NCBI GenBank assembly: GCA_043808235.1
Contig: JAZDFC010000075.1
Location: 1-62,217, forward strand
Direction: 5' to 3'
Origin: JAZDFC01 sp043808235
GTDB taxonomy: Bacteria; Bacteroidota; Ignavibacteria; Ignavibacteriales; Melioribacteraceae
Length of the DNA: 62,217 nt
In this document: one piece after another, positions 18,301-24,703 of the stretch
Position numbering within the stretch: position 1 is the stretch's first letter
How the letters are laid out: every line of letters begins with the position of its first letter
The notes under the pieces: model-generated
The model's input: only the letters and a program-made list of their open reading frames with translations
What the model was told of the DNA's origin: nothing
The model's database searches: none
Position numbers and translations under genes: made by a program

Positions 18301-18798
18301 AACCTCCGAGGTTTGGAGGATGGAAATGGCGACCAAAACCTCGGAGGTTTTGAGTCCATTGGATTTGTTGAAGGACACGGAAACAGCAACTCTCCAAAAG
18401 AATACAGCTTTACGGACAAGTCAATCAATGGCGAAAGTAAATTCTCTTACCGCTTAAAACAGATTGATACCGATGGAAGTTACTCATACTCCGAAGCGGT
18501 TGAAGTAACAGTCGTTCCAAATCAATTTGAGCTATCGCAGAATTACCCCAATCCGTTTAATCCAACAACAAAAATTAAATATTCCATCCCAACCGGTGTA
18601 GAGACGCCATATATGGCGTCTTTACGGGTGTACGATATACTTGGGAATGAAGTTGCGACGCTTGTAAATGAGCAGAAGGAACCGGGATTTTATGAAGTTG
18701 AGTTCAATGCTGCGAATATGCCAAGTGGAGTTTATTTTTATGTTCTTCGAGCGGGAGATCAATTTAATTCGGTTAAGAAAATGATGTTGCTCAAATAA
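15325..18798 (+). CDS. T9SS-secreted beta-helix / choice-of-anchor J protein
   Basis: This 1157-residue protein has a signal peptide (1-21) and probably ends up secreted or surface-attached. Residues about 22-510 are a right-handed parallel beta-helix with repeated N-N-I-T-I and N-I-F turns (DNITIDGRFGD, NVFTKS, NNIYYAPTGG). A choice-of-anchor J-like jelly roll at about 650-800 opens with PYFQNFDSTLEDYLPPGWSF. From about 1072 it has the type A sorting domain: QNYPNPFNPTTKIKYSIP, VYDILGNEVATLVNE and the final KKMMLLK. Two palindromic repeats lie inside the frame, at 18301-18349 and 18598-18625, adding short peptides to otherwise conserved regions. It may bind or process polysaccharide; no catalytic residues are assigned. 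Confidence 0.88.
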   Translation: MKFKIIYLLLCLAVNSNIIIAQLSGEILVGSGQTYTSLTKSSGLFNALNTLGVGGNITVKITSDITDEDGAVALNEFASYSIAIQPNDASNKTISGNYWGFEGGLIRLNGADNITIDGRFGDSGKYLTFSNNYTNPSGASTATIQIISLGTGSGANNIVVRNCNIKTGSSGASSTSQYYIGIHIGGTAFYSEGSDNDNISIIDNVFTKSFIGVYAKATSAGVNNNLTITGNTFGSTTSGEYIGNSGISLQYCDNANISDNEIFNIISFNNNLTGIVLSTGVINSNISKNKIYFIFAQSVSGYGGSGITLNTGNAASNITVSNNLIYDVRGIGSNTMGDGSNGGIKITGGGGYNIYYNSVNLYGTANITSATLSAAFYVGSGVTSLDVRNNIFVNAITNTSNAGDKAYAIYSASANTAFSNINNNIYYAPTGGSYAGVLGYLSSDITTIAGWQTATGQDANSKNADPLFKAADDLIPKPGSPALSSGTPIASVTVDYENNSRDATTPTIGAYEKIYAISWANLQSPATATITEGETLDVYARVRVDGVTDLNEESTEIECEIGIGYENSNPSTWEWWQWEPAVFSSHQGNDDEYSNTLSYLVYTEGTYYCASRFRLSGGAYVYGGYSAAGGNIWDGTNYVSGVVTVNSLVTSVPYFQNFDSTLEDYLPPGWSFDDVNNDAYNWFTDTGNQLSGSSSLKMEAQPIAMNDWVFTQGLNLAGGTAYQVTFWYAVGNAAEPEKLEVKWGSSESAAGMTSSAIFSNTNITNTSYQKAVCEFTPSSTGVYYIGWHGFSDANMDFIYTEDVQVQVKPSASNTQVIIAGTTTGTAFTGTGATIDFDDVDGNTNQLTINVDKILSNPGGTLPDGLLNLAPQYWHVSLDAGSLGAGEVYCISFDITGIAGVSDASQLHLIKRTNSGTDWVDIGTPTGIAGNVLTWCSALLTSFSEFGLAGDVSNPLPVELISFNANFEKNNVILKWSTATEVNNHGFEIERSLNLRGLEDGNGDQNLGGFESIGFVEGHGNSNSPKEYSFTDKSINGESKFSYRLKQIDTDGSYSYSEAVEVTVVPNQFELSQNYPNPFNPTTKIKYSIPTGVETPYMASLRVYDILGNEVATLVNEQKEPGFYEVEFNAANMPSGVYFYVLRAGDQFNSVKKMMLLK
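18301..18349. repeat. Inverted pair of AACCTC-CGAGGTT palindromes inside a coding sequence
   Basis: AACCTCCGAGGTTT at 18301-18314 and AAACCTCGGAGGTT at 18336-18349 are exact reverse complements of each other, and each is itself nearly palindromic. They lie in frame in the 1157-residue T9SS protein and encode the stretch from NLRGLEDG to QNLGGF. The insert falls between the usual ERSL and FESIGFVEGHGNS of the family. Confidence 0.8.
18598..18625. repeat. 28-bp palindromic repeat, in-frame copy in the T9SS sorting domain
   Basis: GTAGAGACGCC and GGCGTCTTTAC arms flank ATATAT, so this is a copy of the family found intergenically at 46631-46658 and 54384-54411. Here it encodes VETPYMASLR within the sorting domain, between KYSIPTG and VYDILGNEV. 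The other sorting domains in the window have a shorter linker there. Confidence 0.85.
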
Positions 18799-18846
18799 CG
18801 ACAAATGTCGGTATAGTAAGCAACAAAACCATGCCATTAAAAATAA

Positions 18847-18882
18847 AGGCGGAAGCTGAGTATTGGTTCCGCCTATTTTGTT
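18847..18882 (+). terminator. Rho-independent terminator of the beta-helix gene
   Basis: AGGCGGAA at 18847-18854 pairs perfectly with TTCCGCCT at 18867-18874, with a 12-base loop, followed by ATTTTGTT. It lies about 50 bases past the stop of the 1157-residue gene. Confidence 0.75.
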
Positions 18883-19123
18883 AAATCTCTTAGATTTCTC
18901 ATTTAATATAAAGCGCTTGATTCGATTAGTGCTTCACAAATTATTTGATAAATATTTTCGCCTTTTGCAAGCGCGATTTTCAAAGAACCTAAACAAGGTT
19001 TTGTCATACTAATTGGCAAGTAATGAATAAAATTAAACCACTCTTTAGAATAAAGAAATAATTTAAAAAAATCCCGATTTCCAAGGGAAACCAGGATATA
19101 ATCATTACATATTACGAAATTGT
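18883..19123. other. Intergenic remainder before sdhB
   Basis: Apart from the second copy of the 38-bp repeat, I see only AT-rich sequence here. No terminator is obvious for the minus-strand sdh operon, whose last gene ends at 19124. Confidence 0.4.
18944..18981. repeat. 38-bp dispersed repeat, copy 2
   Basis: It matches 77-114 at 35 of 38 positions without gaps. No transposase sequence surrounds it, so it may be an isolated fragment of an element or a small mobile repeat in its own right. Confidence 0.7.
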
Positions 19124-19894
19124 CTACGCTTTAGTTAAAGGAGTTTTTACCTTTGCAAGTATATAGTCTCTATTCATTCTGGCGATATTTTTTACCGATA
19201 CTCCTTTGGGGCATTCGGCTTCACACGCATAAGTATTCGTGCAGCTGCCGAATCCAAGTTCATCCATCTTGGCAACTATGTTTTGTACACGAAGGTATTT
19301 TTCAGGTTGTCCCTGGGGCAGAAGCGATAATTGCGAAACTTTAGCGCTAACAAATAACATTGCTGAAGCATTTTTACATGATGCAACACAAGCGCCGCAA
19401 CCGATACATGCAGCCGCATCGAATGCGTTGGATGAAATTTCCTTTGAAATTGGGATTGCGTTTGCGTCCGGCACACTTCCGGTGTTAACAGAAATATATC
19501 CGCCAGCTTCAATAATTTTATCGAGTGAAGAACGATCAACCACCAAATCCTTGATAATCGGAAATGCTTTCGCCCTAAAAGGTTCAACCCAAATTGTATC
19601 GCCGTCTTTAAAATTACGCATGTGCAATTGACATGTGGCGATCTTCGGAATCGGCCCGTGCGGCTGACCCTGTATAACAAGCCCACAGGTTCCGCAAATT
19701 CCTTCACGGCAGTCGCTTTCGAAAGCAACAGGTTCCAATCCCTTTTTTTCCAATTCGTTATTCACTTCATCCAGCATTTCAAGGAATGATGAGTCCGGTG
19801 AAACGGTAACTTTATATTCAACAAATGAGCCTGCAGTATTAGGTGCTTTCTGCCGCCAGATTTTCAACGTAAGTTTTAATTTTTTTATATCCAT
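19124..19894 (-). CDS. sdhB: Succinate dehydrogenase / fumarate reductase iron-sulfur subunit
   Basis: The 256-residue SdhB carries electrons from the flavoprotein to the quinone site. The cysteine clusters are all present in order: CREGICGTCG with a later cysteine for the 2Fe-2S centre, CIGCGACVASC for the 4Fe-4S centre, and the CTNTYACEAECPKG region for the 3Fe-4S centre. It starts at ATG with AAAGGAA a few bases upstream. In most operons of this type sdhB directly follows sdhA; here a nuclease gene lies between them, and sdhB starts 12 bases after the nuclease stop. It must be co-transcribed with sdhC and sdhA unless an internal promoter exists. Confidence 0.95.
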   Translation of the reverse strand: MDIKKLKLTLKIWRQKAPNTAGSFVEYKVTVSPDSSFLEMLDEVNNELEKKGLEPVAFESDCREGICGTCGLVIQGQPHGPIPKIATCQLHMRNFKDGDTIWVEPFRAKAFPIIKDLVVDRSSLDKIIEAGGYISVNTGSVPDANAIPISKEISSNAFDAAACIGCGACVASCKNASAMLFVSAKVSQLSLLPQGQPEKYLRVQNIVAKMDELGFGSCTNTYACEAECPKGVSVKNIARMNRDYILAKVKTPLTKA

Positions 19895-19906
19895 TGGTAG
19901 TTCCTT

Positions 19907-20947
19907 TTATTCCGGGTTCAATGTAATTTCATTTTGAGTTTGAAAATATTCGGCAACTTGATGCATTTTTTGCCTCAATAAATTTTTATCAATTAACTTT
20001 GTCTCGTATTCCGCTATCATTGTGGGGGAAAGATTTCTATTCAATGAGTACTTAACTACTTCGTCATCTTTGGTTTTACATAATAACAAACCAACGCTAG
20101 GATTCTCATGCGGCAATTTGATTTTTTGATCGAGTGCTTCTAAATAAAAGTCTATTTTCCCAAGGTATTCGGGTTTGAAATCGTCAACTTTTAGTTCCAC
20201 AGCAACTAAACATTGCAGACTACGATTGAAAAGAAGAATATCAATGTGAAAATCTTTATTACCAATTTGAATTCTGTATTCCTCACCAACTAATGAAAAA
20301 TCCCTACCAAATTCGAGGATAAAATTTTTCAAATTTTTAATTAATGATTGTCGAAACTCCAACTCCGAATAGTCTTTGGGCAAATCAAGAAATTCAAATA
20401 CATATGTGTCCATGAAGATGGTGTTTAACATGTTAGATGAACATTCCATTTCTTCGCGCTGCAATGAAGGGAGTTGTTTATCGGAAAGTATAAACCTTTC
20501 ATACACAGATGCATTAATCTGCCTTTCAAGTTCTCTTGCAGAATATTTCTCTTTTATAGTCAGATTTATATAGAATTCTTTTTCCTCTATTGTTTTCGTT
20601 TTCGAAAGTATGTGAAGATTGTTCGACCAACTTAATTCTCTCAACAGTGTTGAGAGTTTTGGGTAAGGCTTGTAGGTTTCAACAAACTGCTTCATTCTCC
20701 AGAGATTTTGTGCAGAAAATCCTTTGATTCCTTCGATTTCATTATGAATACTATTCGCTAATTCTTCAACAGTACTTTTACCCCACTTTTCAATTTCGAC
20801 TTTAATCCTGATATACTCGCCGATCCGCCAATACAAATCGATAATCTCTCTATTTATCGATGCGAATGCTTTCTTGCGAGATTGTTTGATCAGTTCAATT
20901 ACTTCGACAAATGAATTAGTCGGAGCAGTACTATTCGAATCAATCAT
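19907..20947 (-). CDS. YhcG/DUF1016-type PDDEXK nuclease, inserted in the sdh operon
   Basis: This 346-residue protein looks intact. The N-terminal DUF1016 domain (about 12-155) has INREIIDLYWRIGEYI and SAQNLWRMKQFVETY. The C-terminal PDDEXK domain (about 170-335) has the active-site pattern Asp236 (FHIDILLFN), Glu251 and Lys253 (VAVELKVDDFKPEYLGKID). Relatives occur near restriction-modification or phage-defence loci and in mobile contexts; biochemical roles are mostly unproven. It starts three bases after the sdhA stop, uses a ribosome site inside the sdhA end, and ends 12 bases before sdhB. Nothing in the succinate dehydrogenase pathway calls for a nuclease, so this is probably an insertion. 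Confidence 0.85.
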   Translation of the reverse strand: MIDSNSTAPTNSFVEVIELIKQSRKKAFASINREIIDLYWRIGEYIRIKVEIEKWGKSTVEELANSIHNEIEGIKGFSAQNLWRMKQFVETYKPYPKLSTLLRELSWSNNLHILSKTKTIEEKEFYINLTIKEKYSARELERQINASVYERFILSDKQLPSLQREEMECSSNMLNTIFMDTYVFEFLDLPKDYSELEFRQSLIKNLKNFILEFGRDFSLVGEEYRIQIGNKDFHIDILLFNRSLQCLVAVELKVDDFKPEYLGKIDFYLEALDQKIKLPHENPSVGLLLCKTKDDEVVKYSLNRNLSPTMIAEYETKLIDKNLLRQKMHQVAEYFQTQNEITLNPE

Positions 20948-20950
20948 AGA

Positions 20951-22861
20951 TTATTTATAACTCCTCGTGGCTAATTTGATATTTTCGAATTCGAGTTGTT
21001 CTTTGTGAAGATTCCATTTGCCGGTCTCTTCGAATTCCCAGCATGAAACATGAGCGTATTCATCATCGTTCCGCAGCGCTTCGCCTTCTTCTGTTTGATA
21101 TTCTTCGCGGAAATGGCCGCCGCATGATTCGTTGCGCGTTAAGGCATCAAGCGCCATCAGTTCGCCGAGTTCAAGATAATCAACAACACGCCCGGCTCTT
21201 TCGAGACATTGATTAAAATCATTTCCACTGCCTACAACATTTATATCCTTCCAGAATTCTTCTCTTAAGGCACGGATTTCAACGATGGCTTCTTTAAGTC
21301 CTTTCTCATTTCTTCCCATACCGACTTTATTCCACATTATTCTGCCAAGAACTTTATGGAAATCATCTACGGTTCTCTTTCCTTTTACCGATAGCAATTT
21401 ATCAACAAGATCTTCCGTTCCCTTTTTTACATTTTCGAATTCGGGGTGATCGGTTTTAATCATCGTGGGTTTATCCGACGCAAGATAATTACTGAGTGTG
21501 TAAGGAATCACAAAATAGCCATCTGCCAATCCCTGCATTAAAGCGCTTGCACCTAACCGGTTCGCTCCATGATCGGAAAAGTTTGCTTCGCCAAGAACGA
21601 AACAACCGGGTATCGTGCTCATCAAATTATAGTCAACCCACAAACCGCCCATAGTGTAATGCGGCGCGGGATAAATTTTCATTGGTACTGCCCAGGGATT
21701 CTCGCCGGTTATTGTCTCGTAAATTTCGAAAAGGTTGCCGTAACGTTCCTCAATAACATTTCTACCGAGACGTTTAATAGAATCTTTAAAATCAAGATAA
21801 ACAGCATCATGCCCCTTAGCTCCTCTTCCATCATCAATAACTTCCTTTGCGCTGCGGGACGAAATATCTCTGGGCGATAAATTGCCAAAAGATGGATATT
21901 TCCTTTCGAGATAATAATCCCTTTCATCTTCAGGAATTTGATCGGGATTTCTCATGTCGCCTTTTTTCTTCGACACCCAAATTCTTCCGTCGTTTCTAAG
22001 GCTTTCACTCATCAGCGTTAATTTCGATTGTCCTTCGCCGTGAACCGGTAAGCACGTGGGATGTATTTGAGTAAAACATGGGTTACCGAATAAGGCTCCT
22101 TTTTTGTGTGCACGCCAAATTGCGGTTGCATTACAGTTCATCGCGTTAGTTGAAAGATAGAACACATTCGCATAACCGCCGGTAGCAAGAACTACCGCGT
22201 GACCTGAATATTTTTCAATTTCACCGGTGATCAAATTTCTACAAACGACTCCTTTTGCCTGTCCGTCAACAATTACTAACTCGAGCATTTCTCTTCGTGG
22301 AAGTGAGTTTACAGTGCCAAGATGAACCTGCCTCATCATTGCGCTATAAGCGCCGAGAAGTAACTGCTGACCCGTTTGTCCTCTTGCATAAAAAGTTCTC
22401 GAGACTTGCGCTCCTCCGAATGAACGGTTATCGAGCAATCCGCCGTATTCTCGTGCAAATGGTACACCCTGTCCAACGCATTGATCGATGATTCCGTTGC
22501 TCACTTCGGCAAGTCTGTAAACATTTGCCTCGCGCGCTCTAAAATCGCCGCCTTTTATAGTATCATAAAATAATCTATAAACTGAGTCGCTATCGTTCTG
22601 ATAATTTTTAGCTGCGTTTATTCCGCCCTGAGCTGAAATACTGTGCGCTCTGCGCGGGCTGTCGTTATAAGTAAGTGCAATCACATTATAACCGAGCTCG
22701 CCTAATGTTGCTGCGGCAGAAGCGCCGGCTAATCCTGTTCCAACTATAATAATTGTATATTTTCTTTTATTCGATGGATTAATAAGTTTCATGTTGAACT
22801 TATGGTTCGTCCATTTGTCCTGTATCGGTCCCTGCGGAATTTTTGAATCAAGTTTAACCAT
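20951..22861 (-). CDS. sdhA: Succinate dehydrogenase / fumarate reductase flavoprotein subunit
   Basis: The 636-residue SdhA oxidises succinate to fumarate, or the reverse, on the cytoplasmic face. The dinucleotide-binding motif GTGLAGASAA starts at residue 41, and AHSISAQGGINAA provides the candidate covalent FAD histidine (His73). Active-site stretches include HPTCLPVHGEG and DHGANRLGASALMQGLADG. The length and sequence style match the class B enzymes of Bacteroidota and Chlorobi. It overlaps the sdhC stop by one base (TAATG), with GGAGG inside the sdhC end as ribosome site. The expected partner sdhB is displaced by the nuclease gene. Confidence 0.95.
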   Translation of the reverse strand: MVKLDSKIPQGPIQDKWTNHKFNMKLINPSNKRKYTIIIVGTGLAGASAAATLGELGYNVIALTYNDSPRRAHSISAQGGINAAKNYQNDSDSVYRLFYDTIKGGDFRAREANVYRLAEVSNGIIDQCVGQGVPFAREYGGLLDNRSFGGAQVSRTFYARGQTGQQLLLGAYSAMMRQVHLGTVNSLPRREMLELVIVDGQAKGVVCRNLITGEIEKYSGHAVVLATGGYANVFYLSTNAMNCNATAIWRAHKKGALFGNPCFTQIHPTCLPVHGEGQSKLTLMSESLRNDGRIWVSKKKGDMRNPDQIPEDERDYYLERKYPSFGNLSPRDISSRSAKEVIDDGRGAKGHDAVYLDFKDSIKRLGRNVIEERYGNLFEIYETITGENPWAVPMKIYPAPHYTMGGLWVDYNLMSTIPGCFVLGEANFSDHGANRLGASALMQGLADGYFVIPYTLSNYLASDKPTMIKTDHPEFENVKKGTEDLVDKLLSVKGKRTVDDFHKVLGRIMWNKVGMGRNEKGLKEAIVEIRALREEFWKDINVVGSGNDFNQCLERAGRVVDYLELGELMALDALTRNESCGGHFREEYQTEEGEALRNDDEYAHVSCWEFEETGKWNLHKEQLEFENIKLATRSYK

Positions 22862-23529
22862 TAGTTACCTCCGTAAAAAAAGAGAAAGTATATCGGGATA
22901 GATGCGAATCCCAGAGCCATCACCGTTGCATAAAGTGTTCCCAATAATTTAATCAGCGGGAAATACGTTTTATTGTTCCAGCCGAAAGTTTGAAACGCGC
23001 TTTGGAATCCGTGATTGAGATGGAATCCCAATAAAAGTACGGCAGCTACATATAATAATGAATATAATGGAGTCTGAAATGCTTCCACGGTAAATTCATA
23101 GTATTTATGTGCATCGGTTAACGGGCTACCCATGTTAAACGAGTACCAAAACGTACTAAGATGAATTACAAGAAATATAAAAATTATGCTGCCGGTCAAA
23201 AACATCGTACGCGAGAAGACATCCGAATTTTTTGATGATCCGTTTATCTTGTAACGTACGGGTCTCGCCATGCGGTTTTCAATCCACAATCTTACACCGT
23301 TGAAGATGTGTAAAATGAAGATCACTACTAAAATTAATTCAATTACTCTTACTATCGGTTTAATTGATTCCAGATTTTTGACAACAGTATTAAAAATATC
23401 CGGTCCGGCAAAGAGTGTAAGGTTATTGATTAAATGTATTAATAAAAATAGGATTAAGCAGACACCGGTAATTGCCATTGTTACTTTTTTACCGATGGAT
23501 GAATTTAAGCTCTTAACAAGCCAACCCAT
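22861..23529 (-). CDS. sdhC: Succinate dehydrogenase cytochrome b subunit
   Basis: The 222-residue membrane anchor of the complex is predicted to have five transmembrane helices. Histidines within or at the ends of helices (His32 in LLIHLINN, His74 in FILHIFNG, His123 in LVIHLST, His170/His173 in GFHLNHGF) fit the di-heme, single-subunit type B cytochrome b found in Bacteroidota. It is the first gene of the operon, with a good ribosome site (GGAGGATTTT) ahead of the ATG. A promoter should lie in 23530-23800, shared divergently with cheW, but I cannot pinpoint it. Confidence 0.93.
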   Translation of the reverse strand: MGWLVKSLNSSIGKKVTMAITGVCLILFLLIHLINNLTLFAGPDIFNTVVKNLESIKPIVRVIELILVVIFILHIFNGVRLWIENRMARPVRYKINGSSKNSDVFSRTMFLTGSIIFIFLVIHLSTFWYSFNMGSPLTDAHKYYEFTVEAFQTPLYSLLYVAAVLLLGFHLNHGFQSAFQTFGWNNKTYFPLIKLLGTLYATVMALGFASIPIYFLFFYGGN

Positions 23530-23804
23530 TAAAATCCTCCAGAATTAGTTCGTTTATTTTGAATTTTTGTTTTAAGGTATAGACTGAGCTACTAAGTTTT
23601 TGGGAAATTAACACGATAAGATTCACAATATTCTTAATTAGCACTTACAGAAGTTAATTGTTTATTGGCTAAAATAAGATTATTCGTGCTGAATTTCAAA
23701 ATTTTAAAAATATTTACCGTGTTATTTTCCTAAACAAACCATATTTTAAACACGATAATTAAACCAGAACAAAATAATTATTAAAAATCAATTGAGGCAT
23801 TTAT

Positions 23805-24281
23805 ATGGATAAAACCAAATTGGATAAGTCCAAAGAAACAGATGAGATTCTTCAGCTTGTTAGTTTCAAAATAGGCAATGAGGAATTCGGCGTTGATATT
23901 CTGAAAGTTCAAGAAATAAACCGAATGCTGGATATTACTACCATTCCTAATGCCCCTGTTTTTGTTGAAGGAATTATTAACCTTCGCGGTAGAATTATCC
24001 CTGTAGTCGATCTCAGAATCAGACTCGGTTTACAAAAACAACAACATGATAAAAATACCCGAATAATTGTTGTTGAGCTTAATAGTAAAACTGTTGGATT
24101 TATTGTTGATGAAGTAAGCGAGGTATTACGAATACCTGTGAGTATTACCGAACCGCCGCCGGATATGATCGGCGGAGTCGGCGCTGAATACATTACTGCC
24201 GTCGGTAAACTCGAAGACAGACTTTTAATACTTCTCGATCTTGAAAAAGTACTGTCTGTCGGCGAACAGAGTTTGATCTGA
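23805..24281 (+). CDS. cheW: CheW-like coupling protein
   Basis: This is a 158-residue single CheW domain: LQLVSFKIGNEEFGVDILK, then VFVEGIINLRGRIIPVVDLR and the closing LLILLDLEKVL. Such proteins bridge chemoreceptors and the CheA kinase. No cheA, receptor or cheY lies in the window, so its partners are elsewhere, or it serves another signalling complex. It is monocistronic: a strong terminator follows 15 bases after the stop. The start at 23805 follows a GAGGCATTT-like ribosome site. Confidence 0.92.
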   Translation: MDKTKLDKSKETDEILQLVSFKIGNEEFGVDILKVQEINRMLDITTIPNAPVFVEGIINLRGRIIPVVDLRIRLGLQKQQHDKNTRIIVVELNSKTVGFIVDEVSEVLRIPVSITEPPPDMIGGVGAEYITAVGKLEDRLLILLDLEKVLSVGEQSLI

Positions 24282-24295
24282 TCTCGAAATTTTGG

Positions 24296-24324
24296 AGCCC
24301 GGTTCTGCCGGGCTTTTTTTTATA
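24296..24324 (+). terminator. Rho-independent terminator of cheW
   Basis: AGCCCGG at 24296-24302 pairs perfectly with CCGGGCT at 24308-24314, with a five-base loop, and runs straight into eight T residues. It isolates cheW from the riboswitch-led gene downstream. Confidence 0.92.
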
Positions 24325-24448
24325 AACTCCCGGTTATCAATTTTTCTCAAATTGATTTTTATCTAAAAGAAATTTTTCGAAGTGATATAATTTGAGTTGT
24401 TTGCAATAACTCTAATCGATAAATTGCATCCGTTCTTTTAATTTTTTA

Positions 24449-24593
24449 CGGTGATTAACTTAATAGGGAAGCCGGTTTGAATCCGGCGCTGCCCCGCAAC
24501 TGTAATGGATGTTAATCCTCAGGCAAATGCCACTGTCCCGATTGATCGGGATGGGAAGGCGCCTTTCGGAGTCCTAAGCCAGGAGACCTGCCG
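24449..24593 (+). promoter_or_regulatory. Cobalamin (AdoCbl) riboswitch
   Basis: The conserved elements appear in order: GGTGATTAACTTAATAGGGAA, GCCGGTTTGAATCCGGCGC, CTGCCCCGCAACTGTAATGG, AAATGCCACTG, GGGAAGGCGCC, and the B12 box AAGCCAGGAGACCTGCC near 24576-24592. It precedes a BtuB-like receptor gene by about 110 bases, so it should repress uptake when cobalamin is plentiful. No T-run terminator follows the box, which makes control of translation initiation the more likely expression platform. Confidence 0.95.
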
Positions 24594-24703
24594 TGAATAT
24601 CATAATTTAATCAACCTTCGCGGGTTAGGTTTTGATTACAAAAGCAAAAATCAAATTCCCATTTTACCGCGGAGTTACCACTTAATTATAAGGAGTAACT
24701 TCA

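Noticed and set aside
19239..19728. Long frames on both strands within sdhB
   Set aside because: All three iron-sulfur cysteine clusters are in the sdhB frame; the others are shadows of that gene.
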